A program made the position numbers and the translations under genes. Positions 1 to 6,189 of a stretch of DNA of 10,616 nucleotides are shown piece after piece. Origin of the DNA: Bacteroidales bacterium (lineage in GTDB: Bacteria; Bacteroidota; Bacteroidia; Bacteroidales; Tenuifilaceae); NCBI GenBank assembly GCA_003531155.1, contig DQHR01000041.1:1245-11860 (forward strand). The letters are read 5' to 3'. The stretch's first letter is position 1; the number at the start of each line of letters is the position of its first letter. The notes under the pieces were generated by a model. It saw only the letters and a list, made by a program, of their open reading frames with translations. It made no database searches and was not told the origin of the DNA.

Positions 1-298
1 TTTTCTTTTTAAACATTTCGAGCATACGGTCGGTAACCACAAATCCCCCAACTACGTTGAGAGTTCCGAGTATTACGGCAAAAAATCCAAGGATTAGCGA
101 AAGGGTATCGTGTGCATGCCCCATCACTATTATTGCTCCGATAATTACAACCCCGTGGATTGCATTGCTCCCCGACATAAGCGGGGTGTGCAGCACTGCA
201 GGAACGTGCGATATTACCTCGATACCAAGAAAAATGGAGAGGATGATAATGAAAATCATCTCCTTATATTCGATGAAAAACTTTAGTACTTCTTCCAT
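1..298 (-). CDS. pntAB: NAD(P) transhydrogenase subunit alpha part 2 (membrane part), 3' end cut
   Basis: Second piece of the alpha subunit of the proton-translocating NAD(P)+ transhydrogenase, an inner-membrane enzyme that uses the proton gradient to drive hydride transfer from NADH to NADP+. I translated 99 codons from the ATG at 298; the frame is still open at the left edge. The protein is a small membrane domain with hydrophobic stretches at about residues 14-30, 45-60 and 66-88. The segment VPAVLHTPLMSGSNAIHG (residues 32-49) is highly characteristic of this subunit, and the end GGFVVTDRMLEMFKKK is the usual C-terminal signature, so only a few residues are probably missing. It starts 12 bp after the stop of pntAA and is surely co-transcribed with it. 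The split alpha subunit is the Rhodospirillum rubrum-type arrangement, so pntB is expected next, beyond the edge. No clear Shine-Dalgarno sequence precedes the start. Confidence 0.93.
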   Translation of the reverse strand, partial: MEEVLKFFIEYKEMIFIIILSIFLGIEVISHVPAVLHTPLMSGSNAIHGVVIIGAIIVMGHAHDTLSLILGFFAVILGTLNVVGGFVVTDRMLEMFKKK

Positions 299-310
299 GG
301 CAACTAGTTA

Positions 311-1438
311 TTAATTAGTGATAACTGATTTAACTCTTTCGTGAACAATCTCCTTATTATGAGTAACCGCAGTACCCTTAACAATGTCATCGTCCCAGTT
401 GAGGTTTAGATCACCCTCCTTTGTAATGATGAGTTTTAGGAAGTTGATAACGTTTTTGCCAAACATTTTGCTGGCATCCGATGGCATATCTACAGCAAGG
501 AATGAGTTACCAATTACAGTAACGCCATTGTGAACAATGGTTTCGTTGTTTTTGGTTACCTCACAGTTACCACCTGTTGAGGCGGCAATATCAATAATTA
601 CCGAACCGGGTTTCATGGCTTCAACGGTTGTTTTTTTCAAAAGTAAAGGAGCATTTTTACCCGGAATTTGAGCGGTACAAATAACCACATCGGATTTTAC
701 GGCATGATCGTGAATGGCTTGCGCCTGACGTTGCTTGAACTCTTCTGATTGTTCTACTGCGTAACCACCAGCAGCTTTATCGTCAGTTGCCCCTTCAACT
801 TCAATGAATTTTCCACCAATTCCAGTAACCTCTTCTTTAACGGCAGCACGAACATCAAACACCTCGACAACCGCACCAAGTTTGCGTGATGTAGCAATTG
901 CTTGTAAGCCTGCTACTCCTGCGCCAAGGATAAGGACCTTTGCCGGGGTAATTGTTCCTGCAGCAGTCATAAACATTGGAAAGAATTTTGGTAGGCTGTT
1001 TGCTGCCGTTAACACTGCTTTATAACCGGCTACAGTTGCCATCGACGAAAGGATGTCCATTGCCTGAGCACGTGTTGTGCGTGGAATAACATCGAGGCTA
1101 AAGCTGGTGATGTTCTTTGCTGCGAGTTCTTTTACCAATCCACCGTTGAAGTATGGGTTAAGAACTGCAAGGAATACCTTACCTTCGGTAAATTGCCCCA
1201 TCTCTTCGGTTGTTGGAGGGTTAACCTTTACCAGCACTTCGGATTGGCTTATAACGTTCGATTTTGAATCTACCTTAGCCCCTGCAGTAGTGTATTCGGC
1301 ATCGGTAGCGAATGCAGTCATGCCTGCATCTTTCTCAACGAGAACCGTAACGCCCATTTTAACAAGCGCAGCAGCGCTTTCAGGGAGCATGGACACGCGG
1401 CGTTCGTCGTTTGATTCTTTTAATATTCCTAATACCAT
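311..1438 (-). CDS. pntAA: NAD(P) transhydrogenase subunit alpha part 1 (NAD(H)-binding domain dI)
   Basis: Soluble NAD(H)-binding component (domain I) of proton-translocating transhydrogenase, working on the cytoplasmic face with PntAB and PntB to make NADPH. The 375-residue product has the AlaDh/PNT N-terminal domain first (about 1-130) and then the Rossmann domain with GAGVAGLQA at 172-180. The RxxxxQxxD set known from R. rubrum domain I is present as R120, Q125 and D128 (IPRTTRAQAMD), and the mobile loop GGYAVEQSEEF with its tyrosine lies near 226, so the protein looks catalytically intact. The open frame extends upstream to a GTG at 1468, but I chose the ATG at 1438 because family members begin almost exactly with this stretch (VLGILKESNDERRVSMLPE); the extra ten residues are unlikely to be translated. 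It is the first gene of the pnt operon. A related family, alanine dehydrogenase, is excluded by the split-gene context and the mobile loop. Confidence 0.95.
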   Translation of the reverse strand: MVLGILKESNDERRVSMLPESAAALVKMGVTVLVEKDAGMTAFATDAEYTTAGAKVDSKSNVISQSEVLVKVNPPTTEEMGQFTEGKVFLAVLNPYFNGGLVKELAAKNITSFSLDVIPRTTRAQAMDILSSMATVAGYKAVLTAANSLPKFFPMFMTAAGTITPAKVLILGAGVAGLQAIATSRKLGAVVEVFDVRAAVKEEVTGIGGKFIEVEGATDDKAAGGYAVEQSEEFKQRQAQAIHDHAVKSDVVICTAQIPGKNAPLLLKKTTVEAMKPGSVIIDIAASTGGNCEVTKNNETIVHNGVTVIGNSFLAVDMPSDASKMFGKNVINFLKLIITKEGDLNLNWDDDIVKGTAVTHNKEIVHERVKSVITN

Positions 1439-1610
1439 ATCTTTTAGGTTAATGTGCAATAAGAACACGTAAAATTAAATTATGTTGAATGTTAATAATA
1501 TACAGGTTGAAAAATGGATTAGTTGTTTTTGTAAAACACATATTTTAATATAGTTAGTAGTTCTTGTTTAATATTTGTTTTTACAAAGTATTAATTAATA
1601 ATCACATAAC

Positions 1611-1641
1611 CGTCACATGACGTAAATTACTGTTTAACAGT
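1611..1641. promoter_or_regulatory. Two adjacent small palindromes upstream of the pnt operon
   Basis: CGTCA-CA-TGACG (1611-1622) and ACTGTT-T-AACAGT (1629-1641) are both perfect inverted repeats, separated by 6 bp, in the 250-bp non-coding stretch between the AlbA-type gene and pntAA. They lie about 170-200 bp upstream of the pntAA start. They could be operators for the pnt promoter, or chance palindromes in AT-rich DNA. The second has too short a loop and no following T-run on the relevant strand, so it is not a convincing terminator for the upstream gene. I found no perfect TTTG/TAnnTTTG promoter for pnt in this stretch and saw nothing else in it. Confidence 0.25.
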
Positions 1642-1688
1642 GGAATATGCATTATTTAAAGAGTTGTTTTATAAAAGCATCACATAAA

Positions 1689-3143
1689 CTAATGCCAATA
1701 GGGGACATATTTTGCATAAGTTCTTGATTTGTTCTCAGGATCGAAATCTTTAATAAGCTTTGCATCTTTTGTGTCAGCAATAACTCTAGATGCAATCGAA
1801 TAATTGTGCTCTTCTATTCCAAATCTTTCTCTTAAACTTTGATTTGTCATGTATTCTCCTGAAACACATTTTAAGCAAGCATGAAGATAGCACGCACGAA
1901 TTTTATCTTGCTTATCCATGTTTTTGAACCCTTTGTGATTATATAAAATTACTCTTGTATAGTTATCACCTACAATAATTTCTGGAGCAGGGAGTTGGTT
2001 AAATTCACATTCAAAAACAACTTTATCTATACCACTACCCCTCTCCTCGCAAATATTTACTCTACGCATAAAACGAGCTAAAATCTCGTTACGACTTTCA
2101 GGATTATGGTCTACAAATCGAAGGGGATCTATTAATGGTTTGCCTGGATTTGTAATCTCAATTCTATTATCAAATACTTCAACCATTGGAGAACTTCCTT
2201 TTATACTAAAATCTTGATGAATAATAGCATTTGCAACAAGTTCTCTTAACGCTAAAATGGGATAAAGAGAAACCCTCTTTCTTAAAGCTTTATCAATAAT
2301 TTCATTTGAAGGTAGTTGATCCTCAAGATATTTTACTAATCCCTCAAACCCAATTGCATAACCTTTCTTACCTAATTGTTCCTTTTTTGTTTTTATTCTA
2401 TTGTTTCCATCATAGAAAATAACTCTTATTGCTTTTCTTGCAATAAAATCAAAAACCTCGATATCTTTAGCAAACAGGATTGCACCAATATTACGGATAT
2501 TAAAACCTTTAGATGTTTTTGCAATTATTTTTTCTTGTATTAATCTCTCAATTATTGCATCTCTATTATCTGGGAGAGGAAGTTTTAAAAGTTCAAAGAA
2601 AGAGGGATAATCTATTAATGTTAACACATCGTCTTCATGAACATTTTCTTTTGCAATTTCATTTTCAAAAACTAGTTGTTTTTCTATTATCCAAATTTTT
2701 CTCTCTCTTTCAGGGAATTCATCGAGTTTCTTTTTATAACTGCCAATTCGTATAAAAAAATCCCCTCTAAAATTAACAGGAACATTTCGTGTTGCTTCGA
2801 CTCTAAGTATTGCAAAATGCATTTGACCAAAATCGAATTCAAAGATATTAAGATCAATTCTTGGGTTTAGTTGAGTTGCAAGCCAATTCTCAAGTTCCTG
2901 ATTTCCTTTTTTTTCTGTTAAAGGGCGAAATATGGTTCCAACGAATCGATGGGTAGTATCTTCGACACCATATACAAGATAACCATATTGTTGTTTATGA
3001 TAACATGCACTATTGCTTAGGGCCGACAGGTATTCTCCAATTTCCTGAGGATTAGAATTATTAACTTTAAACTCAACCCATTCACATTCTTTGGGCAATG
3101 CTTGAAGGTCTTTGAGGAGTATTTCGAGTTCTTGTTGTTTCAT
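1689..3143 (-). CDS. AlbA_2/Schlafen-domain ATP-binding protein with C-terminal winged helix (COG2865-like)
   Basis: A 484-residue cytoplasmic protein of the family annotated as 'ATP-binding protein', 'putative DNA binding domain-containing protein' or RecG-like transcriptional regulator. The N-terminal AlbA_2 (Schlafen-like) domain covers about 15-145, with EWVEFK (21-26), GYLVYGVED (54-62) and RIGSYKKKL (132-140). A GHKL-type ATPase domain (HATPase_c_4) follows at about 290-400: RELVANAIIHQDF (300-312, with N305 as the N-box asparagine), NRIEITNPGKPL (326-337) and ERGSGIDKV (367-375). The last 70 residues look like a winged helix, and the end KYVPYWH is typical of the family. The real biochemical role of most members is unknown; nucleic-acid binding is inferred from the domains. 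It starts 45 bp after the histidine kinase stop on the same strand, so it may be read through from that operon, but nothing in the sequence shows a functional link. The family is patchily distributed, which fits transfer, though I see no mobile-element borders. Start ATG at 3143 puts the AlbA_2 domain at the usual distance from the N-terminus. Confidence 0.88.
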   Translation of the reverse strand: MKQQELEILLKDLQALPKECEWVEFKVNNSNPQEIGEYLSALSNSACYHKQQYGYLVYGVEDTTHRFVGTIFRPLTEKKGNQELENWLATQLNPRIDLNIFEFDFGQMHFAILRVEATRNVPVNFRGDFFIRIGSYKKKLDEFPERERKIWIIEKQLVFENEIAKENVHEDDVLTLIDYPSFFELLKLPLPDNRDAIIERLIQEKIIAKTSKGFNIRNIGAILFAKDIEVFDFIARKAIRVIFYDGNNRIKTKKEQLGKKGYAIGFEGLVKYLEDQLPSNEIIDKALRKRVSLYPILALRELVANAIIHQDFSIKGSSPMVEVFDNRIEITNPGKPLIDPLRFVDHNPESRNEILARFMRRVNICEERGSGIDKVVFECEFNQLPAPEIIVGDNYTRVILYNHKGFKNMDKQDKIRACYLHACLKCVSGEYMTNQSLRERFGIEEHNYSIASRVIADTKDAKLIKDFDPENKSRTYAKYVPYWH

Positions 3144-3188
3144 ATAATTTTTTCCAAACCAATTTAAAGAATATTAATGAGATAACAA

Positions 3189-4544
3189 TTAGAGTTTTAT
3201 CGTAAAAATAGTCCCTTCTCCCTCTTTTGAAACAAATGTCAACGTTCCTCCAAGTAAACGAACCAGCTGGCGTGAAAGGCTTAATCCAACGCCCGAACCC
3301 TCGTTTCGGGTTGTAAAGAATGGGACAAAAATTTTATCCTGAACATCAATAGGTATTCCTTTCCCATTATCTTGAATCTGAATAATAGGGTGAGCATTGT
3401 CGTCGGTTATGGAACTGATTGTAATCTTTTTATCACCTCTATTTTCGAGTGCATAAATTGCGTTGCTCACTAGGTTGATCAGAATCTGTTCCATCATCCC
3501 TTTATCGGCAGTAATCGAAAGGTTTTTAGTGCTTATTTTAGATATAAAAGTTATATTATTGCTTGCAATTTTATCGGCCATTAACAGTTCAATGGTTTTG
3601 AAAAGATCGCCAACCGCAAAGGTCGTAAATGTTGGCTTTGGGAGTAAAGTAAGGCTTCGAAACTTAGATACAAAATCCATCATTCCCTGACTTCGCTCTT
3701 CAATTATCCTAAGCCCTTCAACCGTGTCATCTACAACCTGCTTATTTAAGTTATTTACTGGTTTTGCCTCGCCATTCGGAAAGGTTAAGAATTCTTTAAT
3801 AGTTGCTATTGTTGAATTGATAGGTCCTGCAGAATTCATTAGTTCGTGTGTGAGAACTCGAATCAGTTTCTGCCAACTCTCAAGTTCCTTTTCGTCTAGT
3901 TCATTTCGAATATTTTGGAACGATACTAATTTAATAGAGTTATCCTCAAATTTAATCCATGCAGTTCGTAACGAAAGTTGCTGAATGCTATTGTTTGTGT
4001 AAAGGGTTATGAGTTTTTGATTAATTGGTTCAAGTTCTTTTATAATAGTTGATAAACCGATTTGAGTATTTTCGAGCTCGTTAATGTTATGTAAATAGCG
4101 TTTCCCAAGAATTTCTTTCCCTGCTCGATTAAAAAGAGTTATTTCATCGTTGTCGTTAAATGATAATATTCCAATGTTTATGTGCTCAACGAGGATTTTA
4201 AAGTACTCATTTTGACGATGGTTCTGAATTTTAAGGTGCTGAAAATCGGAATTTATTTTTTCGAGTTGCTCGTAAAGACTTATGAATGGAGATTTTTTTT
4301 TCTTTCCTGTAAAAACTATACTTGAATCATTGCTCTGCATTGCAGCAAAGAACGATTCTAAATCTTTATTTAATCGGGTTATCTTTAGGATTAGAAGTAC
4401 AATTTGCAAAGCAACAAGAAGTGCAAGATTGATAATAATTAGCCAATCGGGTTTCCAAATCATACAAGCAGCAATAGCCAAACAGCTAGCAAGTATGGCT
4501 AGGATTCGGATTATTATATTTATGTAGAAACTTTTAAGTAGCAT
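3189..4544 (-). CDS. NtrY-like membrane sensor histidine kinase, intramembrane-sensing type
   Basis: Sensor kinase (451 residues) that should phosphorylate the NtrC-like regulator encoded just upstream. Two transmembrane helices (about 9-28 and 34-54) are separated by only a few residues (IWKPDW), so there is essentially no periplasmic sensor domain. A cytoplasmic linker (55-105) leads to a PAS-like region (about 110-215; LVEHINIGILSFNDNDEITLFNRAG-type start). The H-box is LIRVLTHELMNSAGP with phospho-acceptor H233; the HELMNS form is usual for NtrB/NtrY-like kinases of Bacteroidota rather than HELRTPL. The ATPase domain has the N-box INLVSNAIYAL (355-365), G1 DNGKGIP (392-398), F-box IFVPFFTT (405-412) and G2 GSGVGLSL (416-423). 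All catalytic motifs are intact. It follows the regulator after 67 bp, and its 5' leader carries a heptad repeat. The signal is unknown; the lack of a loop suggests sensing inside or at the membrane, possibly through a partner protein. Confidence 0.92.
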   Translation of the reverse strand: MLLKSFYINIIIRILAILASCLAIAACMIWKPDWLIIINLALLVALQIVLLILKITRLNKDLESFFAAMQSNDSSIVFTGKKKKSPFISLYEQLEKINSDFQHLKIQNHRQNEYFKILVEHINIGILSFNDNDEITLFNRAGKEILGKRYLHNINELENTQIGLSTIIKELEPINQKLITLYTNNSIQQLSLRTAWIKFEDNSIKLVSFQNIRNELDEKELESWQKLIRVLTHELMNSAGPINSTIATIKEFLTFPNGEAKPVNNLNKQVVDDTVEGLRIIEERSQGMMDFVSKFRSLTLLPKPTFTTFAVGDLFKTIELLMADKIASNNITFISKISTKNLSITADKGMMEQILINLVSNAIYALENRGDKKITISSITDDNAHPIIQIQDNGKGIPIDVQDKIFVPFFTTRNEGSGVGLSLSRQLVRLLGGTLTFVSKEGEGTIFTIKL

Positions 4545-4548
4545 TTTA

Positions 4549-4583
4549 TAGATATTAGATTTCAGATCCTAGACATCAGACAA
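4549..4583. repeat. Five tandem degenerate 7-bp units (YAGAYNN) in the kinase leader
   Basis: Read on the plus strand, the units are TAGATAT, TAGATTT, CAGATCC, TAGACAT and CAGACAA: pyrimidine-AGA-pyrimidine followed by two free bases, in strict 7-bp register over 35 bp. The array begins 4 bp upstream of the kinase start codon and fills half of the 67-bp gap after the regulator gene. On the mRNA strand it reads NNRTCTR repeats. The regularity is seen directly; its function is unknown. It could affect translation of the kinase or be a dispersed intergenic repeat of this genome. Confidence 0.6.
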
Positions 4584-4611
4584 TAAAAGCGGGCAACAAA
4601 GAATGATCAGC

Positions 4612-5982
4612 TTATAAACCATATTTCTCCATTTTTCGATAAAGCGTTTGTCGTCCAATTTTTAATTCTCGTGCCACATTCGATAGATTTCCCTTGTTCC
4701 TTTTAATTGAATTACCAATAAGAATCTTTTCAGCATCATCCAACGTCATTGGGCTGTTACCTAGTTCGTTAAAAGATAAATCGTCGTTTAAGAATAGTTC
4801 AGTTGGAGTTAAAACATCTTTATCGCTTAGTATAACGGCTCGTTCTATACAATGACTTAGTTCCCTAACATTACCTGGCCAAGGATAATCAGTTAATTTA
4901 TTGATTGCCCTATCATTTATCGACAATACTGGTTTATCGTATTTATCAGCATATTTATTTAGAAAGTAATTGGCTAATTCAGCGATATCGTTTCCACGTT
5001 CCCTTAGCGGAGGGATATTTATCTGTATGGTGTTAATACGATACAGCAAATCTTCTCGAAATGCACCCTGTTTAACCATCTCCTGAAGGTTTTGGTTGGT
5101 GGCGCAAATCAGCCGAACATCAACAGCCGTTGCTTTATTTGATCCAATTGGGGTTATGGTTTTATTTTGGATAACTGAAAGCATTTTCGACTGCATGGTT
5201 GGCGATATATTTCCTATTTCATCGAGGAAAAGAGTTCCTTCAGATGCAGTTTGAAAGCGACCCTGCCGATCATCTTTTGCATCGGTAAAAGCACCTTTGG
5301 TGTAACCAAATAGTTCGCTTTCGAAAAGCGATTCGCTTAACGAACCAAGATCAACCCCAAGAAATATCTTATCGGAACGTTTGGAAAGCATATGAATATG
5401 TCGAGCCACCATCTCCTTCCCTGTTCCATTCTCGCCAAGTATTAAAATATTTGCATCCGTTCGTGCTACCTTTTCGATGGTTTTAAACATCTCAAGCATG
5501 GCTGGCGCTTTTCCAATAAAATCTTGATATTTAGTATTGGTATCTTCTATTAGTTGCTTGGTTTTTTGTTTCAAATCACTCACCTCTTTGCGCGATTGAC
5601 TAAGTTCTATGCCATTTAGAATTGTTGCAAGTAACTTTTGGTTATCCCAAGGTTTAAGAATAAAATCATTTGCCCCTTCTTTCATCGCATTTACAGCAAG
5701 CTCTATGTCTCCATAAGCGGTAATGAGGATTACCACCATTTGGGGTTGAACTTTATGAATTTCTCTAAGCCAGAATATTCCCTCGTTGCCTGAGTTTACA
5801 CCAGCACTAAAATTCATATCGAGCAACACCAAATCTATCTCTTCGCTTTTTAAAATCGAGAGAATTTGATTTGGGTTACTACATGTAATAACCTTATCAA
5901 TCTTATGTTTAAGAAAAAGGTTGAGCGAGTTCAGAACGCTCTTATTGTCATCGACAATTAGTATTGTTCCCTTTTTAACCAT
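4612..5982 (-). CDS. NtrC-family sigma54-dependent response regulator
   Basis: Cytoplasmic DNA-binding activator of RNA polymerase carrying sigma54, 456 residues from the ATG at 5982. Domain order: receiver (about 5-120) with acidic pair D11/D12, phospho-acceptor D55 (VLLDM), T88 and K110 (ILKPW); AAA+ domain (about 155-385) with Walker A GENGTGKE (183-190), the sigma54-contact loop GAFTDA (230-235), Walker B LFLDEI (D254, E255), arginine-finger region FREDLLYRI (R309, R315) and WPGNVREL (368-375); C-terminal Fis-type helix-turn-helix (about 429-456, ending LYRKMEKYGL). The loop is GAFTDA instead of GAFTGA. The frame can be extended to a TTG at 5994, but the ATG is preferred because the receiver begins normally (MVKKGTILIVDD) and the predicted promoter's start site lies near that TTG. 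It is the first gene of the regulator-kinase pair, divergent from the permeases; the intergenic inverted repeat is the obvious candidate binding site. Confidence 0.94.
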   Translation of the reverse strand: MVKKGTILIVDDNKSVLNSLNLFLKHKIDKVITCSNPNQILSILKSEEIDLVLLDMNFSAGVNSGNEGIFWLREIHKVQPQMVVILITAYGDIELAVNAMKEGANDFILKPWDNQKLLATILNGIELSQSRKEVSDLKQKTKQLIEDTNTKYQDFIGKAPAMLEMFKTIEKVARTDANILILGENGTGKEMVARHIHMLSKRSDKIFLGVDLGSLSESLFESELFGYTKGAFTDAKDDRQGRFQTASEGTLFLDEIGNISPTMQSKMLSVIQNKTITPIGSNKATAVDVRLICATNQNLQEMVKQGAFREDLLYRINTIQINIPPLRERGNDIAELANYFLNKYADKYDKPVLSINDRAINKLTDYPWPGNVRELSHCIERAVILSDKDVLTPTELFLNDDLSFNELGNSPMTLDDAEKILIGNSIKRNKGNLSNVARELKIGRQTLYRKMEKYGL

Positions 5983-6004
5983 ATCGAAGTTCAAAAACTA
6001 TTTT

Positions 6005-6036
6005 CAAATATATGGAGATTGATTTTAGAAGACAAA
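6005..6036 (-). promoter_or_regulatory. Bacteroidota-type housekeeping promoter for the regulator-kinase operon
   Basis: On the minus strand a -33 box TTTG (plus-strand CAAA, 6033-6036) is followed after 20 bp by TATATTTG (plus-strand 6005-6012), a perfect match to the TAnnTTTG -7 box known for Bacteroides and relatives. The predicted start site near 5998 gives a leader of about 16 nt to the ATG at 5982 and would leave the alternative TTG at 5994 almost at the 5' end. The -33 box lies 4 bp from the inverted repeat at 6040-6060, so protein bound there could repress or tune this promoter. Confidence 0.6.
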
Positions 6037-6039
6037 ACA

Positions 6040-6060
6040 ATTGTCTCGTTTCGAGACAAT
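6040..6060. promoter_or_regulatory. 21-bp perfect inverted repeat, probable enhancer/operator of the NtrC-like regulator
   Basis: Arms ATTGTCTCG and CGAGACAAT (9 bp each, no mismatch) flank a 3-bp TTT spacer. Such symmetry fits a dimer of a Fis-type helix-turn-helix. It sits in the divergent region between the regulator and the permeases, centred about 120 bp upstream of the predicted sigma54 start site (near 6172), which is a normal enhancer distance, and just upstream of the regulator's own -33 box. I saw no second full copy in the window. As RNA it would also form a 9-bp stem with a 3-nt loop, but no T-run follows, and the position upstream of both promoters argues for a DNA operator rather than a terminator. 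Confidence 0.6.
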
Positions 6061-6145
6061 GCGTTGGATTGTTTTGGTTCAACTTACAGTTTATGTAACA
6101 AAAATATCCGACTCAAAAAACTAATATCTAGACATATATATATTT

Positions 6146-6161
6146 TGGAACACCAATTGAA
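6146..6161 (+). promoter_or_regulatory. Candidate sigma54 (-24/-12) promoter for the permease operon
   Basis: TGGAACACCAATTGAA matches the sigma54 consensus TGGCACGNNNNTTGCW at most fixed positions, with GG (6147-6148) and the -12 dinucleotide (6159-6160) in exactly the required 10-bp separation. The weak points are A for C in the -24 box and GA instead of GC at -12. The predicted start near 6172 gives a leader of about 18 nt before the ATG at 6190. No perfect TAnnTTTG box was found on this strand between the inverted repeat and the gene, which favours sigma54 control, as does the adjacent sigma54 activator. Confidence 0.45.
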
Positions 6162-6189
6162 TGGTTGTGGAAAATAAATTCAATACATT

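Noticed and set aside
57..314. Plus-strand open frame opposite pntAB
   Set aside because: It lies antisense to a strongly recognisable PntAB reading frame and its translation shows no domain or membrane pattern; it is a shadow. The same holds for the frames at 804-1025 and 1077-1472 opposite pntAA.
1584..1590. Possible -7 box for pnt (minus-strand TACTTTG)
   Set aside because: One base short of TAnnTTTG and without a properly spaced TTTG upstream, so not reported as a promoter.
1629..1641. Possible terminator of the AlbA-type gene
   Set aside because: The perfect palindrome leaves a 1-nt loop, the realistic stem is only about 4 bp of mixed bases, and no clear U-run follows.
2513..2870. Two plus-strand open frames opposite the AlbA-type gene, and similar frames at 3463-3984 and 4282-4527 opposite the kinase
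   Set aside because: All are antisense to well-supported genes with complete family motifs; the translations are low-complexity and unlike known proteins.
4577..4584. Half-site ATTGTCT (minus strand) matching one arm of the 6040-6060 operator, in the kinase leader
   Set aside because: Only a 7-bp half-match without a second arm and overlapping the heptad array; expected by chance in a region of this size.
5983..5994. N-terminal extension of the regulator from TTG at 5994
   Set aside because: TTG is a rare start, the extra four residues add nothing to the receiver fold, and the predicted transcription start is nearly at this codon.
6169..6184. Alternative sigma54 element TGGAAAATAAATTCAA-like, just before the permease start
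   Set aside because: The -12 triplet would be TTC rather than TTG, and a start site there would leave almost no leader; the 6146-6161 element fits better.
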